A DNA stretch of 64,000 nucleotides from Craspedostauros australis (GCA_026770025.1 JAMXDE010000050.1:62001-126000); one strand, 5' to 3'. Positions 11,301-20,867 are shown, numbered from the stretch's first letter. Notes: generated by a model from the sequence alone, not told the origin. Translations and numbers: made by a program.

Positions 11301-12799
11301 CGAGAGTGCCTGTTGGCGTGCCAGGAGTTTCCCTGCAGTTCGTCGAGATAGGCATCCTCGGCTACGCTGCAGATGTCCATCCACGTGAGGTCCTCGCGGA
11401 GAAGGTGGGGTTCCGCTCGCTCGTAGGTCTTGAGGGACTTGTCTTCGATCAGTCGTCTGAGTCGGTCGCTGATGTCGAGGATTCGATGACGGTAGCGTTC
11501 TCCTAACGTGGTTCTGCCTCCTGCCATGAAGAAGTTGTCTGTCATGGTACGGAGGAGCGAGATCTCGAACTGGTCGGCGTCTTGAAGTTCCTTGCACATG
11601 ATGCGAAGAGCGTCAGCCATGGCTTGGATGTTCTCTCCCTGGAACTTCTGGGGCGTGGTCTTTCTGACCTTCTCTTGGAGCCGTGCGTACTTGTCCAGCG
11701 AGCTCGAAGTGATACTCTTGATGAGTTCGGTGAAGATCACATTGAAGTCTTGTTGATACTTCGGCTTGATGCGGTTCATCAGACGGTCTTCGAGGTCGGG
11801 GTCAAGGCTGTCGCGTAGGAATCGAGCGGCAGATGCGTTGTTCTGCTTGTCGTATCGATCCCACAAGTGGCGATAGGCGTCGTGGTGGTCGGTGGCTTGG
11901 CTGATGGTGGTGCTGCCTGGGGCGTCGAGGACACACACCATCTCATCAGGGTGTTCGTTGCTCCTCATGTAGGTCATCGAGATGAGACCTGCGGTGGACA
12001 TGTGGTCCTTGAGGAGGCGCAGCATGCGTTGGCGGTTGTCTCCAATCCGGAAGCGTGGGCGGATGCCTTTCTCCCGCTCCGGTTGGTTCTTGGAGTCCGA
12101 GCCGTTGTGGAGGACGCGCTGCTGTTGGGAGCTGTCGTAGGACAGGGCTGCGTCTTCAGCGAGGCCTGTCCATTCGACGTTCGGTTTCCCTCCCGTCCAT
12201 GGTACCCAGTGGCGACCGGCCTTGGTGAGACCACCCATGATGGGTTTCTCTGGCTTGTCTTCGCTTTCGTACGCCACGTACGTGGTTTCGGGTCCGATGG
12301 GGTCTTCGTCGGCGTCAAAGGGAAAGGCACCTCCAGTGGATCCAGTTTGGTTGCCTGCGTTCCCTTCGCGTCCTGCGGTTCCCTCGGTTTCACCCGGGTT
12401 CGGTGGGTTGTTGGCATCCCCGGTGTTGCCTTGGGCGAGGTCGCCTTCTTCCTGCCCGGTGGCCGTTTGGTTTCCTTGCCGGGCTGGGATGGGGTTAGCT
12501 CCTCGCGAGATTCGTGATTCGTTGAGATCTCGAAGGGCTTGAGCGGCTTGTTGGTTGAGCCGCTCCACGAAGGCCTCCAGCCTGCGTTCTTCGCTGCTGA
12601 TGCTCGTGTCTTCTCCTTGGACGCTCATGGTGAGGCGGTGGAGGTGTCGAAGTCGTTGGTCTTCGCTTGGTGTCGACGGTTGTCTCGGGCTTGGCTGCGC
12701 TTCCCCCTTCGATGGTGAAGGTGTGCACGGGGTGTTGGCAGGAGTGCTCTTGAGACGTACACCTTGTTTCAGGTGTTGGTGGATGCACTTGCTTAGCAA
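5381..12799 (-). CDS. E2 copia gag-pol polyprotein
   Basis: A single 2,472-residue ORF with gag, protease, integrase, reverse transcriptase and RNase H in copia order. Gag is followed by a Cys/His cluster (WCAKCRHWRISHGTAGH, about 570) and then two hydrophobic segments at about 635-680 (TGTFLLLCAAQISLLGI and VSIMMWMTTAIMLFAL), an unusual place for membrane-like sequence. Protease: WDTGASICVT (about 877). Pre-integrase: HYRLGH...CPLCAAC. Integrase: VSVDHF, YLSDNATTF and HHNGVAERS give the D, D and E (about 1115-1235). Reverse transcriptase: VLYVDDAGI (about 2140). RNase H: YVDADFAG, TMESEYAALS, EDNEAC. Translation may start at residue 1 or at a later Met near residue 58. No stop or frameshift is present, so the element may be autonomous. 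Confidence 0.95.
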   Translation of the reverse strand: MLSKCIHQHLKQGVRLKSTPANTPCTPSPSKGEAQPSPRQPSTPSEDQRLRHLHRLTMSVQGEDTSISSEERRLEAFVERLNQQAAQALRDLNESRISRGANPIPARQGNQTATGQEEGDLAQGNTGDANNPPNPGETEGTAGREGNAGNQTGSTGGAFPFDADEDPIGPETTYVAYESEDKPEKPIMGGLTKAGRHWVPWTGGKPNVEWTGLAEDAALSYDSSQQQRVLHNGSDSKNQPEREKGIRPRFRIGDNRQRMLRLLKDHMSTAGLISMTYMRSNEHPDEMVCVLDAPGSTTISQATDHHDAYRHLWDRYDKQNNASAARFLRDSLDPDLEDRLMNRIKPKYQQDFNVIFTELIKSITSSSLDKYARLQEKVRKTTPQKFQGENIQAMADALRIMCKELQDADQFEISLLRTMTDNFFMAGGRTTLGERYRHRILDISDRLRRLIEDKSLKTYERAEPHLLREDLTWMDICSVAEDAYLDELQGNSWHANRHSRDRNTPRMHANHSSTTKEARLLEQNKGGKRMNAKGKQANKKTQQKKDPWITTPPRKGEPQQKLMNNKTFHWCAKCRHWRISHGTAGHIDDFKHKPNSPQLEIDHAAWTCLSAEAHANERSWWTAVWNVFTAFETINIVTGTFLLLCAAQISLLGIECGWHVVSIMMWMTTAIMLFALHTNVPRQYQPTPMRTIRQVNTWRKKQNKSNRARPRFYHYPATPSNDLYDSLFGNDDFKHFLLHKRTNAKHHVPRHAPSANHQNKTRRARRFPKHQNSCRARNKMNPARPPNRHTKHHCDFYHLRTPTRFKRGSHTDPSEHQSLRHNGNTSEAQPHGYTGTSLITNAYHTLATTFGFQHAFAAPHKVEGIIPQDGSFDVVWDTGASICVTNDINDFVGPTSAPTSPTFLNGFLRRTKVKTKGRVEWSIIDVNGNPRSLSLPAFYVPQSSVKLISTACLLNEYKGENIVVEANNIQLSGIPGNNERGLIIAHNKKSNNLPTSRAYRTGDLTELPAALATTVTSVAEQNQNLTQPQKELLKWHYRLGHLSFRRVQFLLRSGALVNTEASRKMQTAAARVQECPLCAACQFGKQHRRTTPGTTQHAVQDRQGVIKTDHLFPGQQVSVDHFVGRTLGRLFTGRGKSDASEMYKGGAMFVDHASGYIHVEPVASLTTHATLEAKERFESMCRDVGVPVRSYLSDNATTFTSPDYAEHLKRFHQVHRFAGVGAHHHNGVAERSIRTIISMARTMMMHQSIHWPTMFDAQHWPMAVIHAAYVHNRVPSAATGLTPLDILSRTRMPLKQLHNLHVWGSPVYVLNKALGDGRKIPRWEPRGERYVNMGLSARHASTVPLVLSPRTGSITPQFHVVFDDWFATIATDLADLPDYNSTEWTHMFGDTTYQIPFDDDDVIAMEERDIEREDEADHQRFLPSHDDEPPAKLLSETPNTRTPTVSERNSPTHILRQPVTSHTKNEVTPIDQVQPPQQTSHSPTTIDINKPIPPMPSKEGAEETPTSLPKPLPPTEGVANDNSDDDVQPPIDSPPTSPLRKPITVPTEQPTIRKAKPPPLRRSGRINKRTPRERRTVERLTYDTLGGKVAWADDITQPSETSANVTTVAMGEPSKDQAVADMKHALQTCRATLKKYATHQDDAVTQKAHALVRHADSMLRNLATIETTALTQEERRWAQGDLEMERMLRIQQLEIRARMRKEQEDAVTSGGAPTNEHHILMASNPPETLADDDDSSDDSEMGPTEMATLWTQLPRVVQYMEHYFDNVVRFRFPSRDARMQCLYYAIRRLIDTLDDLILADEYELPVSYFDFIPRTEGEPYTLERAIAAVNSGMRPPDDSERLYNFMTRANQVWNIATHNERYEVALHHLLVQLGVAPAIPPNISVPPSEFEPSERTEHHAMAAILDRDNNDDGEHNAFITYDLLSFFTSGGDLSITDRYFSYKASKADPDTLSFNEAMNDDNKSEWMAAAHKEIHDLTKKGTWIEVPKSSTTDRIFPGTWVFRRKRMPDGTVKKYKGRWCCRGDMMTETEATYAPVVAWSSVRVFLILSILLRWVTTSIDFSNAFVQADIHRPVYLHLPRGFRSTNGPDTCLKLIKSLYGLTIAPKLWYQHLVRALLAEGFHACDQEKCLFMRDGMMIVLYVDDAGIASRTEEEADAFIESMRKRGFDLTREGTFTEFLGISLHRDPKNNTIHLKQTGLINKIIEATGMQHCKPNVTPTTQLALGASTDQPPMKEAWNYRSIIGMLLYLTTNTRPDLAFAVSQVARFSNDPRQPHAKAIKMIVRYLRHTNTMGTIVRPTGQLNLECYVDADFAGLYKRESDDSPNAVRSRTGYVIILGGCPLVWKSKLQTEIALSTMESEYAALSLAMRALIPMQQLINEVNASTSLNQPLQTNIQCTVFEDNEACISLATNHKVTARTKHFLTKWHFFWHWVKEGFIRILHVPTPHQVADIFTKGLARDAFEHLRRMLMGW

Positions 12800-12963
12800 G
12801 GGCTTGGTTTGATGAGTTGCCTTTGGGCTAACTTCATAGATTGCTAGTCAGGGTCGTTGGTCCTGAGAGGCTTGGAGCCTTTGGGCTCGGTGTCGTTGGA
12901 CACAGCGGTCTGCGCACTTGAGGAAGTCTCTTTGAGAGTGAGGAAGGTGGATATAAGCGAGAA
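12800..12963 (-). other. E2 leader between primer site and gag
   Basis: About 165 bp of 5' untranslated element sequence between the primer-binding site and the first Met codon. It contains no other ORF worth reporting. Confidence 0.6.
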
Positions 12964-12979
12964 CCACTCGCAGCTACCA
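12964..12979 (-). promoter_or_regulatory. E2 primer-binding site
   Basis: On the element strand the LTR end ...ACTAACT runs into TGGTAGCTGCGAGTGG, sharing one T. It begins TGG, the complement of a tRNA CCA tail, and the 16 bases fit the 3' end of a tRNA: CCA, discriminator, 7-nt acceptor strand and 5-nt T-stem. Which tRNA serves cannot be told from this window. Confidence 0.7.
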
Positions 12980-13521
12980 GTTAGTATTCCGTGTCTTTTG
13001 CACGTTGTCAGGAGGATGATCTGCCCTTCAACCGGCTTTGACGCCGTTTGATGTTGAGAACAAAGCTGTATCAGACGATGGTGTAACTGTAGTAAACTTG
13101 GAAGTAAGCTGTGAAGATTGTTTCTGATTGCTTGTTTTATGTGTTAAGCCTACTATTGATAGGACGATCGAGTAAAAAGGTGGGGTGCGTGCTGTCGTAC
13201 TTCAGCCGTTCTTTGTTGCGCAGCAGCATGCCGTGGTGATCCTGCACACATACAGCCTTCCAGTATCATCACCCGTAGAGCAGTAGCTGATCCATTCGCA
13301 TGGATATGCTTCAAGACAGATGCATGTTCGGCAGGGTGACGAGGTGGACAGGTGGCAGGGGTGCATGAGCTGGAGGGCGAGCAACGCAAGGATTGCAGTT
13401 CAACTACACATCGTGTGTGTGGTAGCCTTTCATCACAGTATCGGTCTTGGGTACCGAATACCGTGTACGCGGAATGGACAGTCAAGTCCCGGGTCAGTCC
13501 CGGAGCTAGTCTGTCCCAACT
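12979..13521 (-). repeat. E2 5' LTR
   Basis: 543-bp direct repeat of 4755-5297 with no difference seen by eye. It should contain the promoter for E2 transcription on the minus strand. Target copy ATACG follows at 13522-13526. Confidence 0.95.
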
Positions 13522-13526
13522 ATACG
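13522..13526. repeat. Target-site duplication of E2, right copy (ATACG)
   Basis: Same five bases as 4750-4754. The E3 polyprotein resumes in frame at 13527. Confidence 0.9.
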
Positions 13527-16500
13527 CCGCATCTCCTTGGTTGCAGCCTTGGTCGGTCCATCCAGTACCTTCGTCAGCTCTCTGACAGGGTTGGCGATGT
13601 CGGGACGCGAATGCTTGATCAGGAATAGAAGCATTCCCACTCCCTTGCGGTAGTCAGCATGCTCTGCTGCGTCTACCTTCTGCAATCCGTTCTCTTCGGA
13701 TGGGCGAACGATGCTCTGGCTTGGCGTCCCTGGCGTCGCGTAGCGCTGCATCTTCTCCACCTCTGCACCAAACTCGGTGATTAGGTTTCGGATCAGATGT
13801 GGCTGGCGTAGGACGGCTCTCGTCTTGTCTGCGTTGAGCTGGATGTTGCAGCTGAGGTAGTCACCCAAACCCTTCTCGATGGTGACCTTGAACTTGCTCT
13901 TCTGGATGTCGATCATGAACTGCTCGAGTGCCTTCTGATGTCCGCAGCAGAAGCAGTCGTCAACGTAGATCGCCACGATGACTGTTTCGTTCTTTGTCTT
14001 GCGATGGAAGAGACACGGATCCGCCGCGCTCTGGTCGAATCGCATTCCCTTCAGCGTTGACACCAGCATCTTGAACCATTGGCGTGCGCTCTGGACCAGC
14101 CCGTAGATTGGCTTGTGTAGCAGCAGCGCCTCATCAGGTGTGCTGTCCATTCCGCTTGGACAATTCATGTACACCTCTTCTTCGAGGTCGCCGTACAAGA
14201 ATGCCGTGACGACGTCCACGAGTGCGCAGTCCATCTTCTGCAGCATCATGATCACCATCATCACACGGTACGTGACGTCATGGATGACCGGCGAGTGGTG
14301 CTCTTGGTAGTCCACTCCTGCGATCTGTGAGTAGCCACACGCCACCAGACGCGCTCGATAGGTTCCATTGCGCTTTAATTTAAACACCCATTTGCACTTG
14401 CAGCATCTGCGGTCCCTTGGAATCGATGAGCGCTTGATCTTGCTGTAGACGGATCGAGCATCCATCGAACCGAACTCCTTTGCGATGGCAGCTCTGTAGC
14501 CCTTCCGGTGTGTTGCATTCGGATGGTTGAATGCTTGATCGAAGGTTGATGGCTCGATGTGCGTCGATGTCTCTCCTGTCTCATCTTGGGTGGTTGCGCA
14601 GATCTCTATCTCGAAGTCGTCGGTACTGATTGCGTTGTTGCCGAATAGAGCATCTGTGACTGTGTTGGTGATGTCCGATGGAGGAGAGTCGCTGTCTTCG
14701 TCGTCCGTAGCTTCGTCGTTCTCCTCATTCTCGTCGGTGGTGTCGTCATTGGTTTCGTCATCGTCGTTGGTCTCCTCGCTGTTGTCCTTGTCGTCGTCGT
14801 CGGTGTCGCTTCCCCTGTTGAAGACGGATAGGTTGGTTGCGAAACGCTTGCCTTCACGCTTCTCTTTCTTTCCTGGCTTGTTGTAGTTTGCAAGGTTGCG
14901 CAATTCGCTCTTTCCTTTCACGTTGGATGGCAGCGACGCACGTGACTTCGCATCTGTTTTTGCTTGATGCTTGCTTCGCTCGTTGTATCGCTGTTGTCGT
15001 TCGCTGCGAGTGGTGTCGCGCTTGCTTGGTCGTTTTGGGGGATCAGCAGTCGTGGTGCGACTAGTTTTCGAATCGTCGTTCGCTTCGTGCGAACGCTTGC
15101 GTGATGTTGGCGGAGTGCGGAGGATGCTTGGTGGGACACTCGGTGGGGCGACATCTTCAATGTCGGTCACTGTGTCGTCGTCGACGGGAATCGCGTCAAC
15201 CTCTTCTTCGGACGCAGTCCCTTCGTCCACTGGTGTGGTCGCCGTCTCGCTCGCGAGACCTGGTGAGTTCTTCTTCGCACTCGTGTTGTTGTTGGTGTCG
15301 TCATCGTCCTCGTCGTCGTCATCTGAGAGGACGTGGTAAGAATTCGCGTCAGCGAATGACACAGAGCGTCGCTTCGGCTTGGTTTGAGCGGTGTGGGACG
15401 GCGCTGTCCCTTCCCTTCCGACCAGGATGAATCCATCATCGTCGGTCTCCGTTGGGTGCTCGGCATCGGTTGCGACGATCTGACTCCCTTCCGGCTTCCC
15501 ATCGTCCATGCCGTAGGTCCAACCCTTGAAGTGCCCGTACGATCTGTTGAGCCATTTCACGTCTCTGGTGCAGACAATGGACTTGGTGGATGGACGGTAC
15601 ATGTTGTAGACGCCGGATCCATGCTGTGGAGCATATCCGACGAATAACATCGCCTCGCCTCTGTTCTGGAGTTTCGCCGTCATGCCTCCGTAGGCTGTCT
15701 TGACGACTCCGACTTCACCAAAGGTACGGAGTCCACTTGCATACTTCGGATCCTCTCCGAAGAATAGGTTGTGTGGCGACTTGGTCTGTCCCTTCGCCAC
15801 GGTGATGTTGGCGACCGCGGTCGCGACGTTGGCTGCTGCAGCCCATAGACCATGTCTGTGCTCTTCGTTGAGCTGGGCGCCATTCAGCATGGATCGCATC
15901 TTCGTGTACAAGTATGCAAACTTGCGCTCGACTCTGCCGTTCTGTTGTGGCGTGTTGGATGCCGTGTATTCGAATGAGACGTCGAATCCGGCTTCGAGCA
16001 GATGGACCTCGGATGCCTTGTTCTCTCCGCTGTTGTCGCCACGGAAAATGATTGGCTTGCCGTCCGTGTGTGCACGGATCTTCTGAAGGAATCGCTTCAG
16101 GAAGGCTGGTTGGTCACTCTTGTTGGTGAGGAAGATGCTCCAGCAGTAATCTGTGTGGTCGTCTACGATCAACACCCAGTACCGCTTGTTTCCGAAGCTC
16201 GTGTGCTTTGTGTAGCTGATGTCGATGAAGAATCGCTCACATCGTCGCGATGCTCTTGCGATGGTCGCCTTCGGGACGTTCTTCACCCGTGCGTTGGCAA
16301 TGGCACAGTGCTTGCATGGCGGCATGGTGCCGATGATGTTCCATCCGTGATGCGATGCGGTCCGTTGCATTGCTTCCAGTGAGGCGTGTCCCAACATGCG
16401 ATGGAGTGTGGACGCGTTGATGCCCTTCGGTGGATCCGATGTGACGGCCGCAGCCGTGATGTCTGTGCGTGGCTTGACTGCATGCATCTGCACGCCAGTC

Positions 16501-19460
16501 ACGAAACCATTTCGCGTGCGGAACACTCGATCGAACACGATCTTGTTCCCGTTGCCGTTTGCGATGTCCATGATGATACCGTTGTTTCCGATCTGGTACC
16601 CATTCTCCAGCGCCTTGTTCGTTGAGAACAGATTCACCCACATCTTGGGTGCGAACTTCACGTCGTTCAGTCTGATGGTGCGCTGTGTGTTGTCGCGTTG
16701 CTTCACTCGGAGATAGATGGACCCCATCTTCGGTGAGTTGAGTTGCGTGTTGTCACCGACCTTCACAAAGGACTGGATGTGGCGGATGTTGAACATCCCC
16801 TTATCCGAATTCACAATGTGGCATGAGGCTCCACTGTCGGCGAGCCATGTGTGTTCATCGGGTGTGTCGGTGCGGTGGTCGGATGCACGGAAGCGCGTGC
16901 GATCCATGACCATGATTGCCAACTCGTCGTCGTAGGAGGAGTCGTCGTCGTCGGATGACTCACCCGTGCTGGAATCGTCCCAATCGATTGGAGGGCGCAT
17001 TGGTTCTGCTTGCTGTGGCGGCTCCGGTCTTGCCTGTCGCGGTGGCTCAGGTCGCCTTTCCTGTGGTCGGTGGTGAAGGAGTGCCGCCATGCATCCTCCG
17101 AGGATGAAGTGCCTCTCCATGATGCTCAGTGGTGGTTGGCCGTGACGCTCGAGGATCCTGTTGAGAATCATGCTATTTGCTAGGATCTCTTCGATTGACA
17201 GAAGCTCTGCCATGATGAACATTCCTGACACTCGTCCGACGAATGCCATCTGGATGCGTCGATTGTTGGGGAACAGGTTGCGGGCCCCACAGAAGATGGC
17301 GTTGCTGATGATTTCGCGTTGTCTGATCTCGGCCGTGAATGTTGGGTACGGCACAGTGTCATGCCTGCCGTGCGCCCCTCGTTGGTTGAAGAAGTCCGTG
17401 GGCCCAAAACGTAGGCCGGTTGGGAAGATCACGTCTTCGTGGTGGTTCATGATTCGTTGGCCTTCTGGTCTGAGAGGACGGAATCTGTTCCGGACGTATA
17501 GTGGACGAGTTGCGTCGCTGTCGTCATCTCCGTCATCTTGAGCGATCTCTTCTTCGGCGGAGCCAGCGGCTGACGCCTCTTCGAAGAGATTGTCATCCAG
17601 GAGCATGTCTTGCTCAATCGGGGGCTCCCCGGCTTCCTCCATAGCGAGGATATCGATATCCTCCTCGGGATCTTCTTCTCGGTTGCCGTTGCTCGGCAAG
17701 TCGTGCGTGTTGAGGCAGTAATCGAAATTGAGATCAAAACGAGGCTCGTTGTCGAGCGTCACCTCGTGGATGATTGGTCCGTCGTTGAGCCATTCTGGGA
17801 TGCTCGTGTCGTCGTGGACCTCGTCTATTCCTGGACGGTGTTGGAAGGTATCAAAGAATGAATCATCGACGGCGTAGGCAGTGTGAGTTTGTGTGGGTGT
17901 GTCGAGCATGGTCATCACCATCTCGAACCTGTCATCGGCGCCGTCTTGCGCCGTGCTTCCTTGCTCTTCCTGCTTTCTCTTTTCGTTGAACTTTTTCTTC
18001 CTGCAGTCAGCTTCTCGGTGTCCTGGGATGCCACAGTAATGGCACTTCCCACTGAAGCCGCTGCCACGACCTCTTCCTCTGTTGCCGCGGTTGCCTTGAT
18101 TGCCGCGCTGATCTCTTCTGTTGCCTCTGTTGTTGTAGCCTCCTCGTCGGCCGTTGTTGGATTGATGGTTGTTGTTGTTGTCGGCCGCTTGCTTTCTGTC
18201 TGGACAATTCGCAGACCGATGGCCGTACTTTCCGCAGTTGTGGCAGTTGCCTTTGAATCCGCCTGTCGCAGCCATCGCCGCGTCGTCGCGCTTGCTGCCC
18301 GTGTCTGCGAAGTCGTCCACGTACGCCTTTCCGCCTTGGAGCTTGGAGTATCTGTAGTTCAGTACGTTTCGGATGGCCTCGATCGTCACCTTCTCTGGAC
18401 CCATCTGCAGTTGGTATTCGAAGTTACTCACTTCGTCGTCGTAGTCCTTGCTGAGGCTGCTGAGCACTTGCATGATCAGCTCTCTCTCACTGATCTCGTA
18501 TTTCACCTCTTGGAGGCGAGCGCGGAGCAGCTCAAGCCGTGTGACGTAGATGTCGGGATCCGTATCCCTTGCCATGCGTTCCGTGTTGAACTGGCGCTTC
18601 AGCCGCAGCACCGTGGATGCGTCGGTTGGCTGGTACTTCTCCTTCAGCATCTTCCATGCTGCCGCTGGGTTCCCCTCGGGGTGCTGCTCGTCGCAGCATT
18701 GGTTGATCAGCTGGATCGCCTGCTTTCCAGTTCCTTGCTCTGCATCCATCATCAGGATCAGATCGCTGAAGCAGTCCAGCGCCAGTTCGCGTGTCTCTTC
18801 GAGGGCCTCCCTCTTCTCTTCGTCACTCTCTCTCTCGATGTCTTCTTTCGTCGGGATGGGCTTCTCTCCCATCATGATGTCCTTGAATCGCTGCGTACGC
18901 GCGTACGCCTTGGCTTGCGATTCCCACGCGTTGTCGTCTTCCTTCTTTCCGCTGAAGGATGGGGCCTTGCGCCTCTTGTAGGTTTCCTTCGTCATCTTCT
19001 TTCTTGTTGTTGTCTGCTTGCTCGTCTCTTGTGTGCTGCCTATCGATTGGCTCTCTTCTCTCTCTTCTTCTCTCTCTGACTCCTCGTGGTCGTTGGATGC
19101 GAGGGGATCGATGCCGCTGTCTCTCTCTGACGCGCTACCCCTGCCTTCTGTTTCCGTCTGCTGTACTTCTGTCTCGTACGCTTCCACTTTGAACACTCGC
19201 TGTGATGGAGTCGATGTGGGTTGTCCTGTTGATGCCGATGTCGGTCTCGGCTGGTCTCTCTGCCGCGTCTCTGCGCCGGCTCTTCGTGCAGCTTGCTCTG
19301 CTTCTGTCTCGATGATGGCTCCTTGCTGAGCGCTTGGTTGTTGGATGGGCGCACCCGCTCCTTCTCGCGTGAGGTTCGGAGTCTCGTCCTCGTCTCCCTC
19401 GGTCTCGTCCTCGATCACTGGTGTGAGAGGGAATGCAGTCTCTTCGGTCTCTTCGCTCAT
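13527..19460 (-). pseudogene. E3 copia gag-pol polyprotein, all but RNase H (interrupted by E2)
   Basis: 1,978 codons from MSEETEETAFPL to the E2 insertion point. Gag is highly charged and carries two CCHC knuckles, CHNCGKYGHRSANC (about 403) and CHYCGIPGHREADC (about 470). Protease: WLADSGASCHIV (about 874). Pre-integrase: LHRMLGHASLEAM...CKHC. Integrase: FFIDISYTKH, FRGDNSGENK and TPQQNGRVERKF (about 1078-1180). An acidic Asp/Glu/Thr-rich region precedes the reverse transcriptase, whose catalytic AIYVDDCFCCG is at about 1833. The ORF has no internal stop; only the E2 insertion breaks it, and its end lies at 4197-4754. Read through the E2 LTR, the ORF would add a few foreign codons and stop at 13506. 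Clearly related to E4 (31502-37693). Confidence 0.9.
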
Positions 19461-19642
19461 TCAGCGCTCGTCTCGCTTCTCGTCTCGTCCTCGATCACGC
19501 GCGTGAGAGGGTATTCTGCCACTTCAGTCTCTTCTGCTCGTTCAGCGCCTCGCGCTCTTCGTTTCGTCCTCGATCACCGGTGTGAGAGGGTATGCTAGCT
19601 CGTCTCTCGCTCGTCACTCATGCAGCGTCTCTTGCTCTTCGA
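19406..19642. repeat. Three tandem copies of an 80-bp unit spanning the E3 gag start
   Basis: CGTCCTCGATCA recurs at 19406, 19486 and 19565, each followed by a similar GTGAGAGGG... block and ending TTCAGCG or TGCAGCG. The first unit carries the gag ATG at 19458-19460. In the second the equivalent codon is ACG. The third has an ATG opening a short upstream ORF of 8 codons. Confidence 0.75.
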
Positions 19643-19674
19643 TCTCTCCTTGCACAGGGCTTCCCTGGTGCTAA

Positions 19675-19686
19675 CGTTTATAAACG
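19675..19686. other. Palindrome CGTTTATAAACG abutting the E3 5' LTR
   Basis: A perfect 12-bp palindrome lies directly next to the LTR, where a primer-binding site would be. The same 12 bases occupy the same position in E4 (37764-37775). No TGG start is present. Confidence 0.75.
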
Positions 19687-20252
19687 TGTTGGAAGGCTCC
19701 GCGCACGGAGAATCGGTAGTAGTCACACTCTTTGTCGAAAGTGTTTCTGTTACTGTTACTGTTGTTGCTATTGATTGTTGGTGAGCGAGCGTGGGGTATG
19801 AGATGATCAAGATGCTCTCTTGATCCATCTCTTCCTTGCTCTCATTGCTTGGTGCAATCCTCTTGCACCTCCATGCACATTGCTCTCATGTTGCTCGTTG
19901 ATGTTGACTTCATCGTCAACGTCGTCGTTTCTCTCTCGTTGTCTCGTCGTTGTTCCGTGTTCAGGTTTTGTTGAACCTGATGATTGATCGAATCTGATGG
20001 AATATTCACAACATATTTCATTCCTGTAGACCTGGTAGTTAAGGTCTCGATGTGACGTCACGTGTGATGGATACTGTGGTATCCGCTGGTATCGCGGTAT
20101 CCTGCCATCGTAGTATCGCGGTGTCTTCGTGGTATAGCGATGGTATCCCTGTGACGTCATAGTTTTGTGTCGTGATTCCGCCACCGAATAGTCTAGATGG
20201 CGGCAAGCAAGTGTGACTGATGCATACACATCCGAGTACACACATTCCGACA
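19687..20252 (-). repeat. E3 5' LTR
   Basis: 566 bp with TGTTGGAAGG at one end and CATTCCGACA at the other. The last 57 bp recur at 4122-4177. It contains short direct and inverted GGTATC/GATACC motifs around 20065-20150 that could fold or bind factors. Confidence 0.8.
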
Positions 20253-20867
20253 GTGATTGTTTACCTATACAATTGCCTTGATATCTTCCTTTCTGATGTC
20301 GCCGATCGATGCGATACGTTTGCGATCGCTCCTCACCACTTCCCATGCATCATCATCAGCATCATCATCAGCATCATCATCATCTCTTGCCATGGTTGCC
20401 TTCATCCATCATTTTCGGCATGTGGCATTGTGCGTGGCTGGTTGTTTCACTCATGCATTGCTCTACTGGTCATGTATGCGTACGACTATGACACATTGGC
20501 TGACGCCTCCATCAATGCATGTAGTCGTACGCAAGTACAACCATGATCTCTTACACAGAACGAGGACATGTATTGCCATAGTTGTTGAGTAGTTGTTCTG
20601 TGTGACATCAACATCAACATCAACAGTTCGTTGTTTTCGGTGATGTCAAGAATTGTTGGCGCACTTCAATCGTCTGCCTGTCATCCGTGGTTGATCGTGT
20701 TTGGGGCAATACGATGCCAGTAGGAATGGTTTGGACTTGGTGAAAGGTCCAAATAGAATCAATGTAAATGGTTTGTGGTGTGCGGATCTGTTGATGTTGA
20801 TGTCGATGTTGATGTCAATGTCGATGTAGTTGCTGTTTGTGTTGATGTCGATGCCCATGTCGATGTT
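20253..20867. other. Spacer with CAT-type microsatellites, no gene
   Basis: Contains a (CATCATCAG)n-like tract at about 20345-20385, CATCAA repeats near 20605-20625 and GTTGATGTCGATG repeats at about 20785-20865. ORFs here are short and follow the repeats. I see no gene or transposon end. Confidence 0.5.

Larger units (their letters stand above)
4755..13521 (-). mobile_element. Full-length, apparently intact copia LTR retrotransposon E2
   Basis: The element is 8,767 bp, with 543-bp direct LTRs (4755-5297 and 12979-13521) that read identical over their whole length. It has AGTT...AACT inverted termini, a 5-bp target duplication ATACG, a primer-binding site next to the right LTR, a purine tract next to the left LTR, and one uninterrupted 2,472-codon gag-pol ORF. 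Identical LTRs and an open polyprotein indicate a very recent insertion. It lies inside E3 in the same orientation. A diverged solo LTR of the same family is at 20868-21409. Confidence 0.95.
4122..20252 (-). mobile_element. Copia LTR retrotransposon E3, interrupted by E2
   Basis: The element consists of a left LTR remnant (4122-4177), the polyprotein C-terminus (4197-4754), the E2 insertion (4755-13521 plus duplicated target), the remaining polyprotein (13527-19460), a leader and a complete right LTR (19687-20252). With one target copy removed, the two coding pieces join in the same frame without a stop, at the position where E4 has its continuous homologous sequence. E3 therefore probably had an intact polyprotein of about 2,160 codons when E2 landed. 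Its left LTR has lost all but the last 57 bp, so no outer target duplication can be read. Confidence 0.85.

Noticed and set aside
17883-19079. 398-codon plus-strand ORF opposite E3 gag
   Set aside because: Low-complexity Val/Leu/Ala translation with no motif; it is the mirror of the charged, biased gag coding strand.
19401-19642. Possible CRISPR-like direct repeats
   Set aside because: Units are contiguous 80-bp imperfect copies without spacers, and the context is a eukaryotic retroelement leader.
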